Below the pieces are notes generated by a model. It did not search any database and was not told where the DNA came from. It was given only the letters and a program-made list of their open reading frames with translations. Shown one piece after another: positions 19,191-28,709 of a stretch of 64,000 bases of DNA. Both the position numbers and the translations under genes were made by a program. The first letter of the stretch is position 1. Each line of letters begins with the position of its first letter. The stretch comes from Thiodiazotropha sp037384425 (GTDB taxonomy: Bacteria > Pseudomonadota > Gammaproteobacteria > Chromatiales > Chromatiaceae): positions 186,001-250,000 of the forward strand of contig JARROA010000003.1 of NCBI GenBank assembly GCA_037384425.1, given 5' to 3'.

Positions 19191-19877
19191 GTAGCCCACT
19201 CCCCATACCGTCAACACATAGCGTGGATCGGCCGGATTGGTTTCGATCTTGGCACGCAATCGGTTGATATGGGAATTGACAGTGTGCTCATAGCCATCGT
19301 GGTTGTAACCCCAGACCTGGTCCAGCAGCTGGATGCGACTGAAGACCCGTCCCGGATGACGGGCGAAAAAGAGCAACAGATCGAATTCTCGCGCGGTCAG
19401 ATCCACCGCCTTGCCGTCCACGCGCACATTGCGCCTGGTCACATCGATGATCAGACCGTCCCGTTCGATCACCTCCTCGGCCGGGGAAGTTTCTGCGCGC
19501 GCTTGCACCGCCTCAATGCGCCGAAACAGAGCTTTGATGCGCGCCAGCAGCTCCGGCACGCTGAAGGGTTTGGTCAAATAGTCGTCCGCGCCGACCTCCA
19601 GCCCCACCACCCGATCGAGTTCGGTGGACTTTGCGGTCAACATCAGAATCGCCACATACTCCTCCCGCGTGCGCATCTGCCGACAGAGGCTGAGGCCATC
19701 GGTATCGGGCAGCATGAGGTCGAGCACCACCAGCTGATAGCCACCCTTGTCGAACAGCTTCATGGCGGCGGCACCGTTGCCCGCGATGTCGGCCTGATAG
19801 CCGGCATCGGTGAGGTGGGTCTGCACAAGACGCGCAATATCGGGTTCGTCTTCGACAATGAGGACTTTTCGTCGCAT
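19176..19877 (-). CDS. OmpR-family response regulator
   Basis: 233 residues from the ATG at 19877 (MRRKVLIVEDEPD). The receiver domain (1-115) has the phosphorylation site Asp53 in VVLDLMLPD and the conserved Lys in TKPF; a winged-helix DNA-binding domain (about 140-233) ends in the typical VWGVGYKF. The upstream extension to 19976 is not conserved-looking. Forms a two-component pair with the downstream kinase. Target genes are unknown; the adjacent msrB-DUF1223 pair is a candidate by location only. Confidence 0.94.
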   Translation of the reverse strand: MRRKVLIVEDEPDIARLVQTHLTDAGYQADIAGNGAAAMKLFDKGGYQLVVLDLMLPDTDGLSLCRQMRTREEYVAILMLTAKSTELDRVVGLEVGADDYLTKPFSVPELLARIKALFRRIEAVQARAETSPAEEVIERDGLIIDVTRRNVRVDGKAVDLTAREFDLLLFFARHPGRVFSRIQLLDQVWGYNHDGYEHTVNSHINRLRAKIETNPADPRYVLTVWGVGYKFSG

Positions 19878-19995
19878 CGTTGGTTTCGCCTTTAAACACT
19901 TCGTCTCTTGGCTGAGCATAGCTGATCTACTGCGGCACGGCAGTCGCGGATTACGGCCCCTCATGCCATCACTCAAACAGAGGCGACGCCTGTTC

Positions 19996-20049
19996 TGATG
20001 TCATGGATTGGTGGCAGGGCCCCACCAATCCGACTGGCTTGATGTCATG
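19996..20049. repeat. 10-bp hairpin flanked by 10-bp direct repeats
   Basis: TGATGTCATG occurs at 19996-20005 and again at 20040-20049. Between them GGATTGGTGG (20005-20014) and CCACCAATCC (20022-20031) form a perfect stem with a seven-base loop. It lies in the spacer between amylosucrase and the response regulator; there is no T-run on either side. It could be an operator pair or a transcript-end structure. Confidence 0.45.
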
Positions 20050-20127
20050 TCAGCAGACAGGCGTATCGCAGCCGTCACGCAATTATCACGAAAGTTTCAC
20101 GTCGGCCGTGCTTGCCGCCGAAGGAAG

Positions 20128-22093
20128 TTATTGGTCGGTGAGCCAGTAGAAGTGGTAGGGAGGCACCACCAGCTGATCCTTGAACAAGCGCGGCGATTCG
20201 CCGGAGTAATGGTCGTGCAGATTGCCGTAGCCGAACATGCCCCGGTTGCCCAGCACGCTCATCTCCATGTACTGCGGCGAGTCGTCGAAATTGGCCACCA
20301 CCAGTACCGAGCCAGTCGGCAGCAGGTAGTCGGTTCGCCAGAAGACGAATAGGTGCGGGTTGTCGACATCGATCAGTTCACGATTGTTGAAGTCGGCGAA
20401 GGCCGGGATGCCTTTGCGCACGTCGATCATCTTCTTCAGGCCATCGAAGATGCGCTGCTCGACGCTACCGCGTTGAAGCCGCAGTTCGGCCCTCTCCCAG
20501 TCGATGTGGGGGCGGTGCATCCAGCGGTTGTCTCCGGCCTTGTTCTCGTCTTCAAGAAAGCTGCAGTCGTTGAGGGTGCCGATCTCGTCGCCGTAGTAGA
20601 GCAGCGGGATGCCGCCGAAAGAACAGATCATGCTGTGCAATAGCAGGATCAACTTGATCGAGCGGTCGATCTCCTCCTCGTTGCCACTCTCGATGGCCTC
20701 TTCGAGACCGACCAGCGAGGCCAACGAACCCGAGATGCGTGCGTCGCCGGTCTTCTGATTGACGCCAAAGGGCTGTCCGCGGGCAATGGAGTCATCGTAC
20801 TTGCCAGTGAAATAATCGACCAGAAAACGGCGGTGAGCGATGGGTTCGTAACCGGCGGCGCGGATGTCGTTGTCGTCGAAGCCGAGGCCGATGTCGTCGT
20901 GACAGCGTACATAGTTGAGCCAGGTGGCCCGATCCAGTTTGGTCGGCAGGCTCTGGATGCCGCGCCACAACAGCTGCGTATTCTTGGTCGCCACCGCGTC
21001 CCACAACAGGGCCATGTAGGTGGCGTTGTAGGCGATCTCGCACTCCTTGGCGATGATCGCATCCTCGCCGAAATATTTGATGATCTCCACCGGCGCCACG
21101 ATGGCCTCGGCGATGAAGAGCACGCCGGGGGCCGTGACCTGGCAGCAGTCCTTCATCATCTGCAGAATCAGGTGGGATTCGCGCAGGTTCTGGCAGGAGG
21201 TGCCGATCTTCTTCCACAGAAAGGCCACCGCGTCGAGACGGATGATANNNTAAGAAATCCACCCCCAGGTTGGCCCAGAACAAGATGTTGTCGATCATCT
21301 CGATGAAGACCGCCGGATTGCTGTAGTTCAGGTCCCACTGATAGCTGTTGAAGACGGTCATCACCCACTTCTGCATCGACTCGTCCCAGGTGAAGTTACC
21401 GGGCGAGGTCTCGGGGAAGATCTCCGGCATGCTCTCCTCGAACATGTCGGGCACGTCCCGGTTGTCGAAGATGTAGAAGTAGTCCTGATATTTCTGTTCG
21501 CCGGCGCGGGCGCGCTGTACCCACTCATGCTCGTCGGAGGTATGGTTGACCACCATATCCAGGGTCAACAGCATGCCGCGTTTGCGCGCCGAAACAGCCA
21601 GTTCGTTGAGATCCTCAAGGGTACCGACCCGCGGATCGACATTGCGGAAGTCACTCACCGCATAGCCGCCGTCGCTGGCCCCTTCAGGGCAGAGCAGTAT
21701 CGGCATCACATGCACCAGGTTGACACCCAGCTCCTGCAGATAGTGCAGTCGCTCGGTGACGCCCTGCAGGTTGCCGCCGAAACCGTCGGCATAGAGGGCC
21801 ATGCCGACCCACTCCTGACTGAGGAACCAGTTATGATCCTTCTCGCGCATGTCGTCGAGACGTTTGAGATTGGCGTGGCGCTGTACATAGCGGGTCGCCA
21901 TCACCTCGACCAGGGCGATGATCTGCTCCTTGAAGTCGTCGCGCTGTCCATAGAGATGGTGAAACAGGGTATATATGGCGTAGAAGTTGGCACCCAGCCG
22001 GGTGTAGAAGTGGCGCAGGTCGCGATGCTGAAGATCGGGTTTCAGCTCGTCGAGGATCTGATTGAGCAGCGAGTGTGAGACCTGTTCATACAT
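20128..22093 (-). CDS. ams: Amylosucrase, interrupted by an assembly gap
   Basis: GH13 enzyme that splits sucrose and extends an alpha-1,4-glucan, releasing fructose. About 650 residues across two frames: N-terminal part from the ATG at 22093 (GFGGNLQGV, PEGASDGGYAVSDF, DMVVNHTSDEHEW) and C-terminal part (FLWKKIGTSCQNL, RCHDDIGLGF, YGDEIGTLND). The frames meet at NNN (21248-21250). Around it the sequence reads GVDFL, gap, then IRLDAVAF, where the Asp is the expected nucleophile. The break is a contig join with a few wrong bases at the tips, not biological damage. Last gene of the sps-spp-fruK-ams cluster; its fructose is the fructokinase substrate. Confidence 0.88.
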
Positions 22094-22133
22094 CGTGACT
22101 GACTCGTTTCCATAGACTGGGAGCCATTATAGG

Positions 22134-23012
22134 CTAAGCGATATCCCAGGCCTCGATAAATGGGCGGTAAAATTCGGCATCGGCCACGGTGGCACCACGT
22201 TGACCCACCACCGCCGAGGCGAAATGCTGGGCGCGTTCAAGGGCCTGCCGCATCGGCCACCCCCGATTGAGTCCCAGCAACAGGACCGATGCCAGGGCAT
22301 CACCGGCACCCACCGTATCGACCACCCGCAGCGCTTCGACCGGCGCCACCTCGAAGGCGGGCTCGTTCCGCATCAGCAGGCTGGCGCCCTCGGAACCCCG
22401 CGTCACCACCAGGCCTTCGAGACGATGACGCCGGAGGAAGGCATCGGCGCGTCCCATCAGGTTGCCGTCGTTCCCCTGCAACAACGCGAGTTCCTGCTCG
22501 TTCAGTTTGACCCAATCGGCCTGCCCCACCCACTCGAGCACCTGCTCGCGCCGCCACCAGGGATCACGCAGATTGACATCCATGAAGATGAGCGGGTTGT
22601 GTATCTTCCTGATCTGTTCCAAAGCGCTGCGCGAGACTTCGTTGCGCAGTCCCAGACTGCCGTGATAGAGCATGCGAGAGGGTTGCGGGTCCAGCGCTTC
22701 CGCCTCGATGAAATCATAGGCCACCCCGTCAACGATGTCATAGCTGGGTTCGCCCTCATCGAGGGTGATCAGAACCTCTCCGGTGGGGTGTCTGGGATCG
22801 GATTGCACGCCTCCGGTCGCCATCTTCCAGCTCGCCATGGCCTGGCGGATGGTCTCTCCTTCCTCATCCTCACCCACGCAACTGACGAACCAGGGTTGTT
22901 GGCCGAAGGCAGACAGATTCCAGGCCACGTTGAAAGGGGCTCCGCCGAGAATCTTCTCCCCCCCGGGAAAACAGTCGAACAGGACCTCGCCGAATACGGT
23001 TATGCGATGCAT
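22134..23012 (-). CDS. fruK: Fructokinase (PfkB/ribokinase family)
   Basis: 292 residues from the ATG at 23012 (MHRITVFGEVLFDCFP). PfkB signatures are the N-terminal GGAPFNVAWNL and the C-terminal DTVGAGDAL with the catalytic Asp. Phosphorylates fructose with ATP. The gene lies between sucrose-phosphate phosphatase (17-base spacer) and amylosucrase (40 bases), matching the sps-fruK-ams order known from halotolerant methanotrophs, so it probably recycles fructose released by amylosucrase into fructose-6-phosphate for sucrose synthesis. The name fruK follows that literature, not fructose-1-phosphate kinase. Confidence 0.88.
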   Translation of the reverse strand: MHRITVFGEVLFDCFPGGEKILGGAPFNVAWNLSAFGQQPWFVSCVGEDEEGETIRQAMASWKMATGGVQSDPRHPTGEVLITLDEGEPSYDIVDGVAYDFIEAEALDPQPSRMLYHGSLGLRNEVSRSALEQIRKIHNPLIFMDVNLRDPWWRREQVLEWVGQADWVKLNEQELALLQGNDGNLMGRADAFLRRHRLEGLVVTRGSEGASLLMRNEPAFEVAPVEALRVVDTVGAGDALASVLLLGLNRGWPMRQALERAQHFASAVVGQRGATVADAEFYRPFIEAWDIA

Positions 23013-23028
23013 GATGCCACTTCCACGG

Positions 23029-23880
23029 TCAGTTCTGTACCCATACGCTTTGCATCCACTGCGGATGGTAGTGGGCAAGGCCCTCCAGAATGCCCGCGCT
23101 GTAATTGCCGTTCATATCGAGATAGCCGCCCTCGGCCACATAGAGGGACCCGCTATTGTCATGGGCCCGCGCAAGTGCGATCGCCTCCTGCCGCACATCC
23201 GGCGGTGCGTTATTCACCAGCACTGCGGGGATCGGACTCACCAGCACCGGCATATCGTTGCCACTGTCGCCGGAGAAGACCGTATTGTCCAAAGTGAAAC
23301 CCAGCGACTGCATGAGAAATTCCACCGCATGCAGCTTGGTGGCGCCGGCAGGCAGCACATCGAGCAGACCGACGCCGGCCGGTTCGTCGACACTCCACAC
23401 CAGCGTGGCATTGATGCCGTTTTTCTGCAGCCGCTCTTTCATGGTGAGGTCGATCCCTCTGCGGTCCACTTGCAGGGGGACATAGTAGCTGAGTTTGTAG
23501 CGGTTCTGCTTGCTGTTCTCCTGCAGACGCAGCTGTGCGAGATCGGAGAACAGCCGCACCAGATCGGCGTGGCCGCGACCCGCCCAGTCGCTGCCGATCT
23601 TCTCCTCCCATTCGCCGAGATGGTGCCACTCCTGCTCGCTTTCGACCTGGTAAATGGTGGTCCCCACATCACCCACCACATAGTCGGGCAGTGGCAGGAT
23701 GTAGTTGGCAATCGCATTTTGCACCAGGGAACGGTGTCGTCCGCTGACATAGGCCAGGGTCAGTTTCGGAGATTCGCAGAGGCGACGAAAATAGTGCCTC
23801 GCTTGCGGGGATTCCGGCTGTGGGCCGTTGGGTATCAGGGTCCGATCCAGGTCGGTACAGAGCAGCATCTGTTCGCTCAT
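23029..23880 (-). CDS. spp: Sucrose-6-phosphate phosphatase
   Basis: HAD-superfamily (Cof/IIB type) phosphatase of 283 residues that dephosphorylates sucrose-6-phosphate. Motif I is intact (DLDRTL near residue 10), motif IV is intact (GDSGNDMPVL), and YVSGRH matches motif II. Overlaps the end of sps by four bases (ATGA), so it is translationally coupled. It likely supplies the activity that the HAD-like tail of the synthase seems to lack. Confidence 0.87.
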   Translation of the reverse strand: MSEQMLLCTDLDRTLIPNGPQPESPQARHYFRRLCESPKLTLAYVSGRHRSLVQNAIANYILPLPDYVVGDVGTTIYQVESEQEWHHLGEWEEKIGSDWAGRGHADLVRLFSDLAQLRLQENSKQNRYKLSYYVPLQVDRRGIDLTMKERLQKNGINATLVWSVDEPAGVGLLDVLPAGATKLHAVEFLMQSLGFTLDNTVFSGDSGNDMPVLVSPIPAVLVNNAPPDVRQEAIALARAHDNSGSLYVAEGGYLDMNGNYSAGILEGLAHYHPQWMQSVWVQN

Positions 23881-26009
23881 GAATTCACCGGTACTTCACA
23901 GGATTGAAAGAAATCATAATGGTCGATTGCTTCCAGGATACCCAGGGCATGGGCCTGGTTGGCAAAATAGATCCGCTCGTGATCGATCATATGGGAGAGC
24001 TCCTCATGGTGGCGGTTGGCCACCACCACCGCCAGGGTGTTGCCCCGCATCATGTCCTCATCGGCGCCGGATCCGCCAGCCACCAGAATGTGGTCCAGGG
24101 GTATTTCCCAGCGATGCGCCGCATAGCGCAAGGCCTGCCCCTTGGAGGCACGCGAAGGCACAATGTCGAGATACTGGCCAAATGAGTGGACCACGTTGCA
24201 GGTCAATTCATGCTTGTGCAGAAGTTCGTAGATCTCCTCCACGGAAAGCGCCTTAGTTGGATCGTAGTGGTAAGAGATCTTGAAGAAGCTCTGCTCGATC
24301 TTCTCCTGCGGCTTGATGCCGGACAACTCTGACATCAGTCTCCGGATCCGTTTCGGCTGCCACAGGTGATCGATGTGTTCGGTCCAGAAATCGTCTTCCG
24401 TCAGCTCCTGCGAATAGTGGATCTTAGTGCCCAGACTGCTGATCAGCACATCCGGCATGGGAATGGCGTATTTCTTCAACAGGGACAATGCGGCGTCGAG
24501 CCGCCGGCCGGTGGCGATTCCGAAGGTGGCGCACTTGCGATTCTCGCGCACCACCTCGATGAACTGCTTGAGGCCGGCGGGATTGCCGAGCAGATTCTGA
24601 TCCAGGTCGGTGAAGATGGCACGATCCCGGTAGCGGTGCTTGACGTGTTTTGGCGGCGTGGTCGGTGTCTTTTCATGTTTGGCCGGTAAGGGGGTGGCTG
24701 TCTCAAGGTACTTGGTGGCATGCGCCTGCCAGGAGTAGTGCTTGCGCACGCCGACGAGACCGTTGCGGGAGAAGGTCTTCCACTGATCACTGTCATGCAG
24801 GATCTTGAGCAGACTGCGTCCGATCGCATCCTTGTCGAGGGGATCGACCAGCAGACCATTGTGACAGTTGCCTATGATGTCCACAGGACCGCCGTTTTCG
24901 GTGGCCACCAGGGGCAGACCGCTGGCGGCGGCCTCAAGCAGGGTCAAACCGAAGGGTTCGGTCAGGGCGGGGTTGATGAAGACCCCCTTGGATTGCGCCG
25001 CGATACGGTAGATCTCCGGAACCTCGTCGGCCAGATGACGCTTGGGGATGGCCACGTGGCCGTAGAGGTCATGGAGATCAATCAGCAGCAACAGATCGGT
25101 CAACACCGACTGGGGACCGCTGTCCATCTCCCGGATATCGTCCCGGTTGCCGGCAATGATCACCAGATTGGCCGCTTTCTGCAGCTGACTCGATTCGCCG
25201 TAGGCTTCCAGCAAGGTCTGGATGTTCTTGCGCTCGTCGGCCCGGGACAGGGCGAGAATCATCGGTTTGCCCGGGTTGTTGAGAAAGCGCTCCAGCGACT
25301 TGCTGAAGTGATAGGCCTCGGGCTTGGCGGCAGGAGGATGGAACTGGGTCAGGTCGGTACCGGGAGGGATCACCGCCATACGCTCGGGTTGATAGTAGTT
25401 GTAGAGGCCGTACTGCTCCTCGATCTCGTTGTGGGTGCTGGTGATCACCAGGTCGGCGTTGGCCAGTGTCTCCTCTTCCGCCTCGATGCGGCGCTCGATG
25501 TTATAGCGTGCGTTGATCTCCTCACGGGGAAAACCCTTGGCGATCAAGCGTTTCAATTTGTCCCTTCCCAGCGAATGGCCGGTGTGCACCAGGGGCAGTC
25601 CCAGAAGATGGGTGATACGTACAGCCACATAGCCGGCATCGGCGTAGTGACTATGGATGATATCCGGCATACGAGACTGTTCATTGAACCAAATGAGCAG
25701 ATTGTCGGTGAAACTGTCCAGGTGGTCCCACAGGGCCTCCTTCGGAAGATAACCTTCCGGACCCGCGTCGATGCGCACGATCTGTGCCTTCTCGGACAAC
25801 TGCTCGATCGGTGCCGCATAGTCGTCGCTGATATGGGGATCGACGACGCGCCGGGTGACGAGGTCGACCCGTGAGATATCATCCCGTTCCGCCAGGGCGC
25901 GTGCGAGATCGACCACATATTTGGTCTGGCCGCCGGTGTCGGGGTCTCGTCCCAACTCCAGGTCATGTCCCCTTATGAGGCCGTGAATACTAATCAAACA
26001 GATGTACAT
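23877..26009 (-). CDS. sps: Sucrose-phosphate synthase with C-terminal HAD-like domain
   Basis: GT4 glycosyltransferase joining UDP- or ADP-glucose to fructose-6-phosphate. 710 residues. The N-terminal Rossmann half has SIHGLIRGHDLELGRDPDTG, binding the sugar acceptor; the second half has EPFGLTLLEAAASG with the nucleotide-sugar glutamates (near 350). From about residue 470 comes a phosphatase-like domain, but motif I is DLDQNL (Thr of DxDxT lost) and motif IV is GGSGADEDM (first Asp lost), so it is probably inactive. First gene of the sucrose cluster. Sucrose here would serve as an osmolyte or carbon store. Confidence 0.92.
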   Translation of the reverse strand: MYICLISIHGLIRGHDLELGRDPDTGGQTKYVVDLARALAERDDISRVDLVTRRVVDPHISDDYAAPIEQLSEKAQIVRIDAGPEGYLPKEALWDHLDSFTDNLLIWFNEQSRMPDIIHSHYADAGYVAVRITHLLGLPLVHTGHSLGRDKLKRLIAKGFPREEINARYNIERRIEAEEETLANADLVITSTHNEIEEQYGLYNYYQPERMAVIPPGTDLTQFHPPAAKPEAYHFSKSLERFLNNPGKPMILALSRADERKNIQTLLEAYGESSQLQKAANLVIIAGNRDDIREMDSGPQSVLTDLLLLIDLHDLYGHVAIPKRHLADEVPEIYRIAAQSKGVFINPALTEPFGLTLLEAAASGLPLVATENGGPVDIIGNCHNGLLVDPLDKDAIGRSLLKILHDSDQWKTFSRNGLVGVRKHYSWQAHATKYLETATPLPAKHEKTPTTPPKHVKHRYRDRAIFTDLDQNLLGNPAGLKQFIEVVRENRKCATFGIATGRRLDAALSLLKKYAIPMPDVLISSLGTKIHYSQELTEDDFWTEHIDHLWQPKRIRRLMSELSGIKPQEKIEQSFFKISYHYDPTKALSVEEIYELLHKHELTCNVVHSFGQYLDIVPSRASKGQALRYAAHRWEIPLDHILVAGGSGADEDMMRGNTLAVVVANRHHEELSHMIDHERIYFANQAHALGILEAIDHYDFFQSCEVPVNS

Positions 26010-26489
26010 GATGGCTACCCGGTGAACCGTCCATGAAGTCGTCGTGGCGCTGTTCGGCGTTTCGGCTGTTTCGCCCAGTGCCGAGTGACTGAAAACTTGC
26101 TGGATCGGACACAGTGCGGAAAACGGTGTACGGTCGATCGGTTGTTGTCGTTGAAATCTGCCGTAATGGTGCAGCCGATGGGCATTCCCATTCGGCAGTT
26201 CACCTACATGTTAACAAACTGGGAGTAGAGTGGTAGGCATTAACCCCATTATTCGCGGCGTTTATTGTCATCATAGCGATGATCGAAACCGATGCATCGG
26301 CACTATTTCCAACAACGCCTGTGTTACATCGGGAACAGCGCCTCGATCGACCGAGTGCAGTGACCACTCACCCAAGTCGATATCACCCGTCACCAAGCCT
26401 CAAGGGCCGAATCGAATGGCCGCATGCATTGCGACAGTTTCGAGCATCGGCCTGTATCGAAGACCTCGCTGATCCCGCAACGCTCCCGG
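26010..26489. other. Intergenic stretch upstream of sps
   Basis: Contains no supported gene. A stem-loop (GCCGATGGG / CCCATTCGGC, one bulge, 26174-26196) lies about 165 bases before the sps start and may belong to its leader. The promoter of the sucrose operon should be here; I cannot place it with certainty. Short plus-strand frames here have no ribosome sites. Confidence 0.4.
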
Positions 26490-26957
26490 TCACAACGTCT
26501 TCAGCCAGTGGTAGAACTCTCCACGGCCCTTTCTGTGCTCGCTCGCCAGTTCCCTGCCCAGGATGATCCGGGTGGCCCTGTTGTGCCGATCCACGATCAC
26601 CATAGCGGGTATGCCTTTCTGCGTCGGCGATCCATAGCGTTGCGTGATGTCGAGATTTTGATCGAAATTACCCACATCGACCTTCACGATAGCGAATTGA
26701 GACTGCAGGTAGGCCGTGATCTCCGGCTGCACCATCGAGGCGTCCACCCGCCGGCAGTCCGGGCACCAGTTGGCGCCGAACACCAGCAACAGCCGCTGCT
26801 TATCCGTAAGACCGGCCAGCGCGGTTTCGATATCCTCCCCGGCATCCGCCAGTTCATCGTACGGATGGACCGACTGCTCCTTGGACTCACGGTCGAAACA
26901 GGCCGACAGGCCGACAGCCAACAGCACACAAGCGCTCAGTAACCAGTATCTCTTCAT
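26490..26957 (-). CDS. Thioredoxin-fold lipoprotein
   Basis: 155 residues from the ATG at 26957. A lipoprotein signal (LLAVGLSAC, lipobox cysteine near residue 20) precedes a thioredoxin-like domain with active site ANWCPDCR. The later IPAMVIVD cis-proline segment is also typical. Likely anchored in the envelope as a thiol-disulfide or thiol-reducing protein; the substrate is unknown. Downstream of mgtE in the same direction. Confidence 0.85.
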   Translation of the reverse strand: MKRYWLLSACVLLAVGLSACFDRESKEQSVHPYDELADAGEDIETALAGLTDKQRLLLVFGANWCPDCRRVDASMVQPEITAYLQSQFAIVKVDVGNFDQNLDITQRYGSPTQKGIPAMVIVDRHNRATRIILGRELASEHRKGRGEFYHWLKTL

Positions 26958-27069
26958 GGATTGCGGCATCCTCAGCGACGGGCAGGAAAGCGCCCGGGTT
27001 GGTTGGGGCCTGTCGAGACTGATCCAAGAGGCCCTGGGTCGTTATAGTTTCTATTGCGTCAAAAACTCA

Positions 27070-28509
27070 CTAGCGAGTCAACACCAGCGCCGCCAGGCCG
27101 AGAAAAATAAGAAAACCGAGGCTGTCGGTCAGCCCGGTGAGCAGGATCGAGCTGCCCAGGGCGGGATCCTGCCCTGCCCGCTTCAGCCCTACCGGGATCA
27201 GGACCCCGGCCAGCGAGGCCAGCAGCAGGTTGAGCACCATGGCGGCGAACATCACCCAGCCGAGGTTCGCCTGGTGATAGATGAACCACACCACCAGCCC
27301 CATCAATCCCCCCCAAATGAGGCCGTTCAGCAGCCCGATGCCCAGCTCCTTACCCATCAGGCGGCGGAAGTTTCCACCCTCGAGCTGGCCCAGACCGAGC
27401 CCCCGGATGACCAGCGCCAGGGTCTGATTGCCGGTGTTGCCGCCGACACTGGCTGTGATCGGAAGCAGCGCGGCCAGCGCCACTACCTGAGTGATCGTGT
27501 GTTCGAATTGACCGATGATGCGCGAGGCGATGAACGCGATCAGCAGATTCAGTCCGAGCCAGGGCCAGCGGTTGCGCCCCGAATGCCAGACCGGCGCGAA
27601 CAGATCCTCTTCCTCGCGCAGTCCGGCCTGTGCCAGCAGGTCCCGTTGGGAAGTCTCGTGCACATAATCGAGCACCTCATCGATCAGCAGGTAACCCACC
27701 GGCTGGTTGTGGGCATTGACCACAGGGGCGGCGATCAGGTCGTAGCGTTCGAAGGCCCCGGCCGCTTCGGATGCCGAGTCGTCCGTATGGAAGACCACCG
27801 GATGACGCCGCATCACATCGCCGACACGGGTCTCGCCCGCATGGGTGAGGATCGCTTCCAGGGCCAGCGTACCCTGCAGTGTGTTTTCGCGATCCACCAC
27901 CAGCAGCGGGGCCGAGGCGGCCGGCAATCGCTCGCGGCGACGCAGATAGCGCAGCACCACGTCGAGACTGTTCTCCTCTCTCACGGCGAGGAAGTCGAAA
28001 TCCATGATGGCGCCCACCGTATGCTCGGGAAAGCGCAACGCCGACTGCACCCGTTCGCGCTCCTGGTGCTCCAGACTGGCAAGCAGGTCGGGAACCAGCT
28101 GCTGCGGCAGGTCGGGCACCAGCTCCGCGATGTCGTCGCTGTCCATGTGTCCCGCGGCGCGCAGGATCTCGCCGCTGTCCATATCCGCCAGCAGGCTGTC
28201 ACGCACCGAGTCGGAGACCTCGAGCAGCACCGCGCCATCCAGCGCGTGATCGACCAATTCCCACAGGGTCTTCCTGCGGTCGAGCGGCTGGCGCTCCAGG
28301 ACGTAGGCGATATCCGCCGGATGCAGCTGGTTGATCTGTCGGCGCAGCTCGTTCGCCTGCTGCTTGGCCACCAATCCCTGGACCAGCTCATGGCGGCGCA
28401 TGTGCTGTTTGGTGACCAGGGAGGAGATCAGTGCCTGCTTGTCCATCAACTCATTGATATGCGCCAGGATGGACTGCAGATTCTTGTGGTGTCTGTCGGC
28501 TTGCTGCAT
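27070..28509 (-). CDS. mgtE: Magnesium transporter MgtE
   Basis: 479 residues from the ATG at 28509, preceded by AGGGGATC; the frame extends to 28614 without a better site. The N-terminal superhelical MgtE_N domain (about 30-130) is followed by a CBS pair (about 140-260) that senses cytosolic Mg2+, a plug helix and five C-terminal membrane helices, including the SVGGNTGNQTLAL pore motif. Divergent from tex across about 200 bases. No Mg-sensing riboswitch is obvious in that spacer. Confidence 0.94.
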   Translation of the reverse strand: MQQADRHHKNLQSILAHINELMDKQALISSLVTKQHMRRHELVQGLVAKQQANELRRQINQLHPADIAYVLERQPLDRRKTLWELVDHALDGAVLLEVSDSVRDSLLADMDSGEILRAAGHMDSDDIAELVPDLPQQLVPDLLASLEHQERERVQSALRFPEHTVGAIMDFDFLAVREENSLDVVLRYLRRRERLPAASAPLLVVDRENTLQGTLALEAILTHAGETRVGDVMRRHPVVFHTDDSASEAAGAFERYDLIAAPVVNAHNQPVGYLLIDEVLDYVHETSQRDLLAQAGLREEEDLFAPVWHSGRNRWPWLGLNLLIAFIASRIIGQFEHTITQVVALAALLPITASVGGNTGNQTLALVIRGLGLGQLEGGNFRRLMGKELGIGLLNGLIWGGLMGLVVWFIYHQANLGWVMFAAMVLNLLLASLAGVLIPVGLKRAGQDPALGSSILLTGLTDSLGFLIFLGLAALVLTR

Positions 28510-28709
28510 GACGATCCCCTGTTTCCGCCGGGCTCCCGGGATAATGGCCAGCATGGTATTCGATGTCGTTGCTCCACGGAATCTCGACTTCTCTATTGCC
28601 ACCGGGCCGATCATGTGACCAGCGCCAACAGTTGTCAGTTGTCAAGATTTCACGCGCCCCCACCCTCTGCTACCATCGCCGCCTCGTCCAACCATCCCGC
28701 GAGGAAACC

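Noticed and set aside
27055..27090. Hairpin at the mgtE stop as a terminator
   Set aside because: Only four to five pairs with a short T-run; too weak to report.
28510..28709. Possible magnesium riboswitch before mgtE
   Set aside because: The spacer shared with tex is only 200 bases and shows no convincing M-box-like structure by eye.
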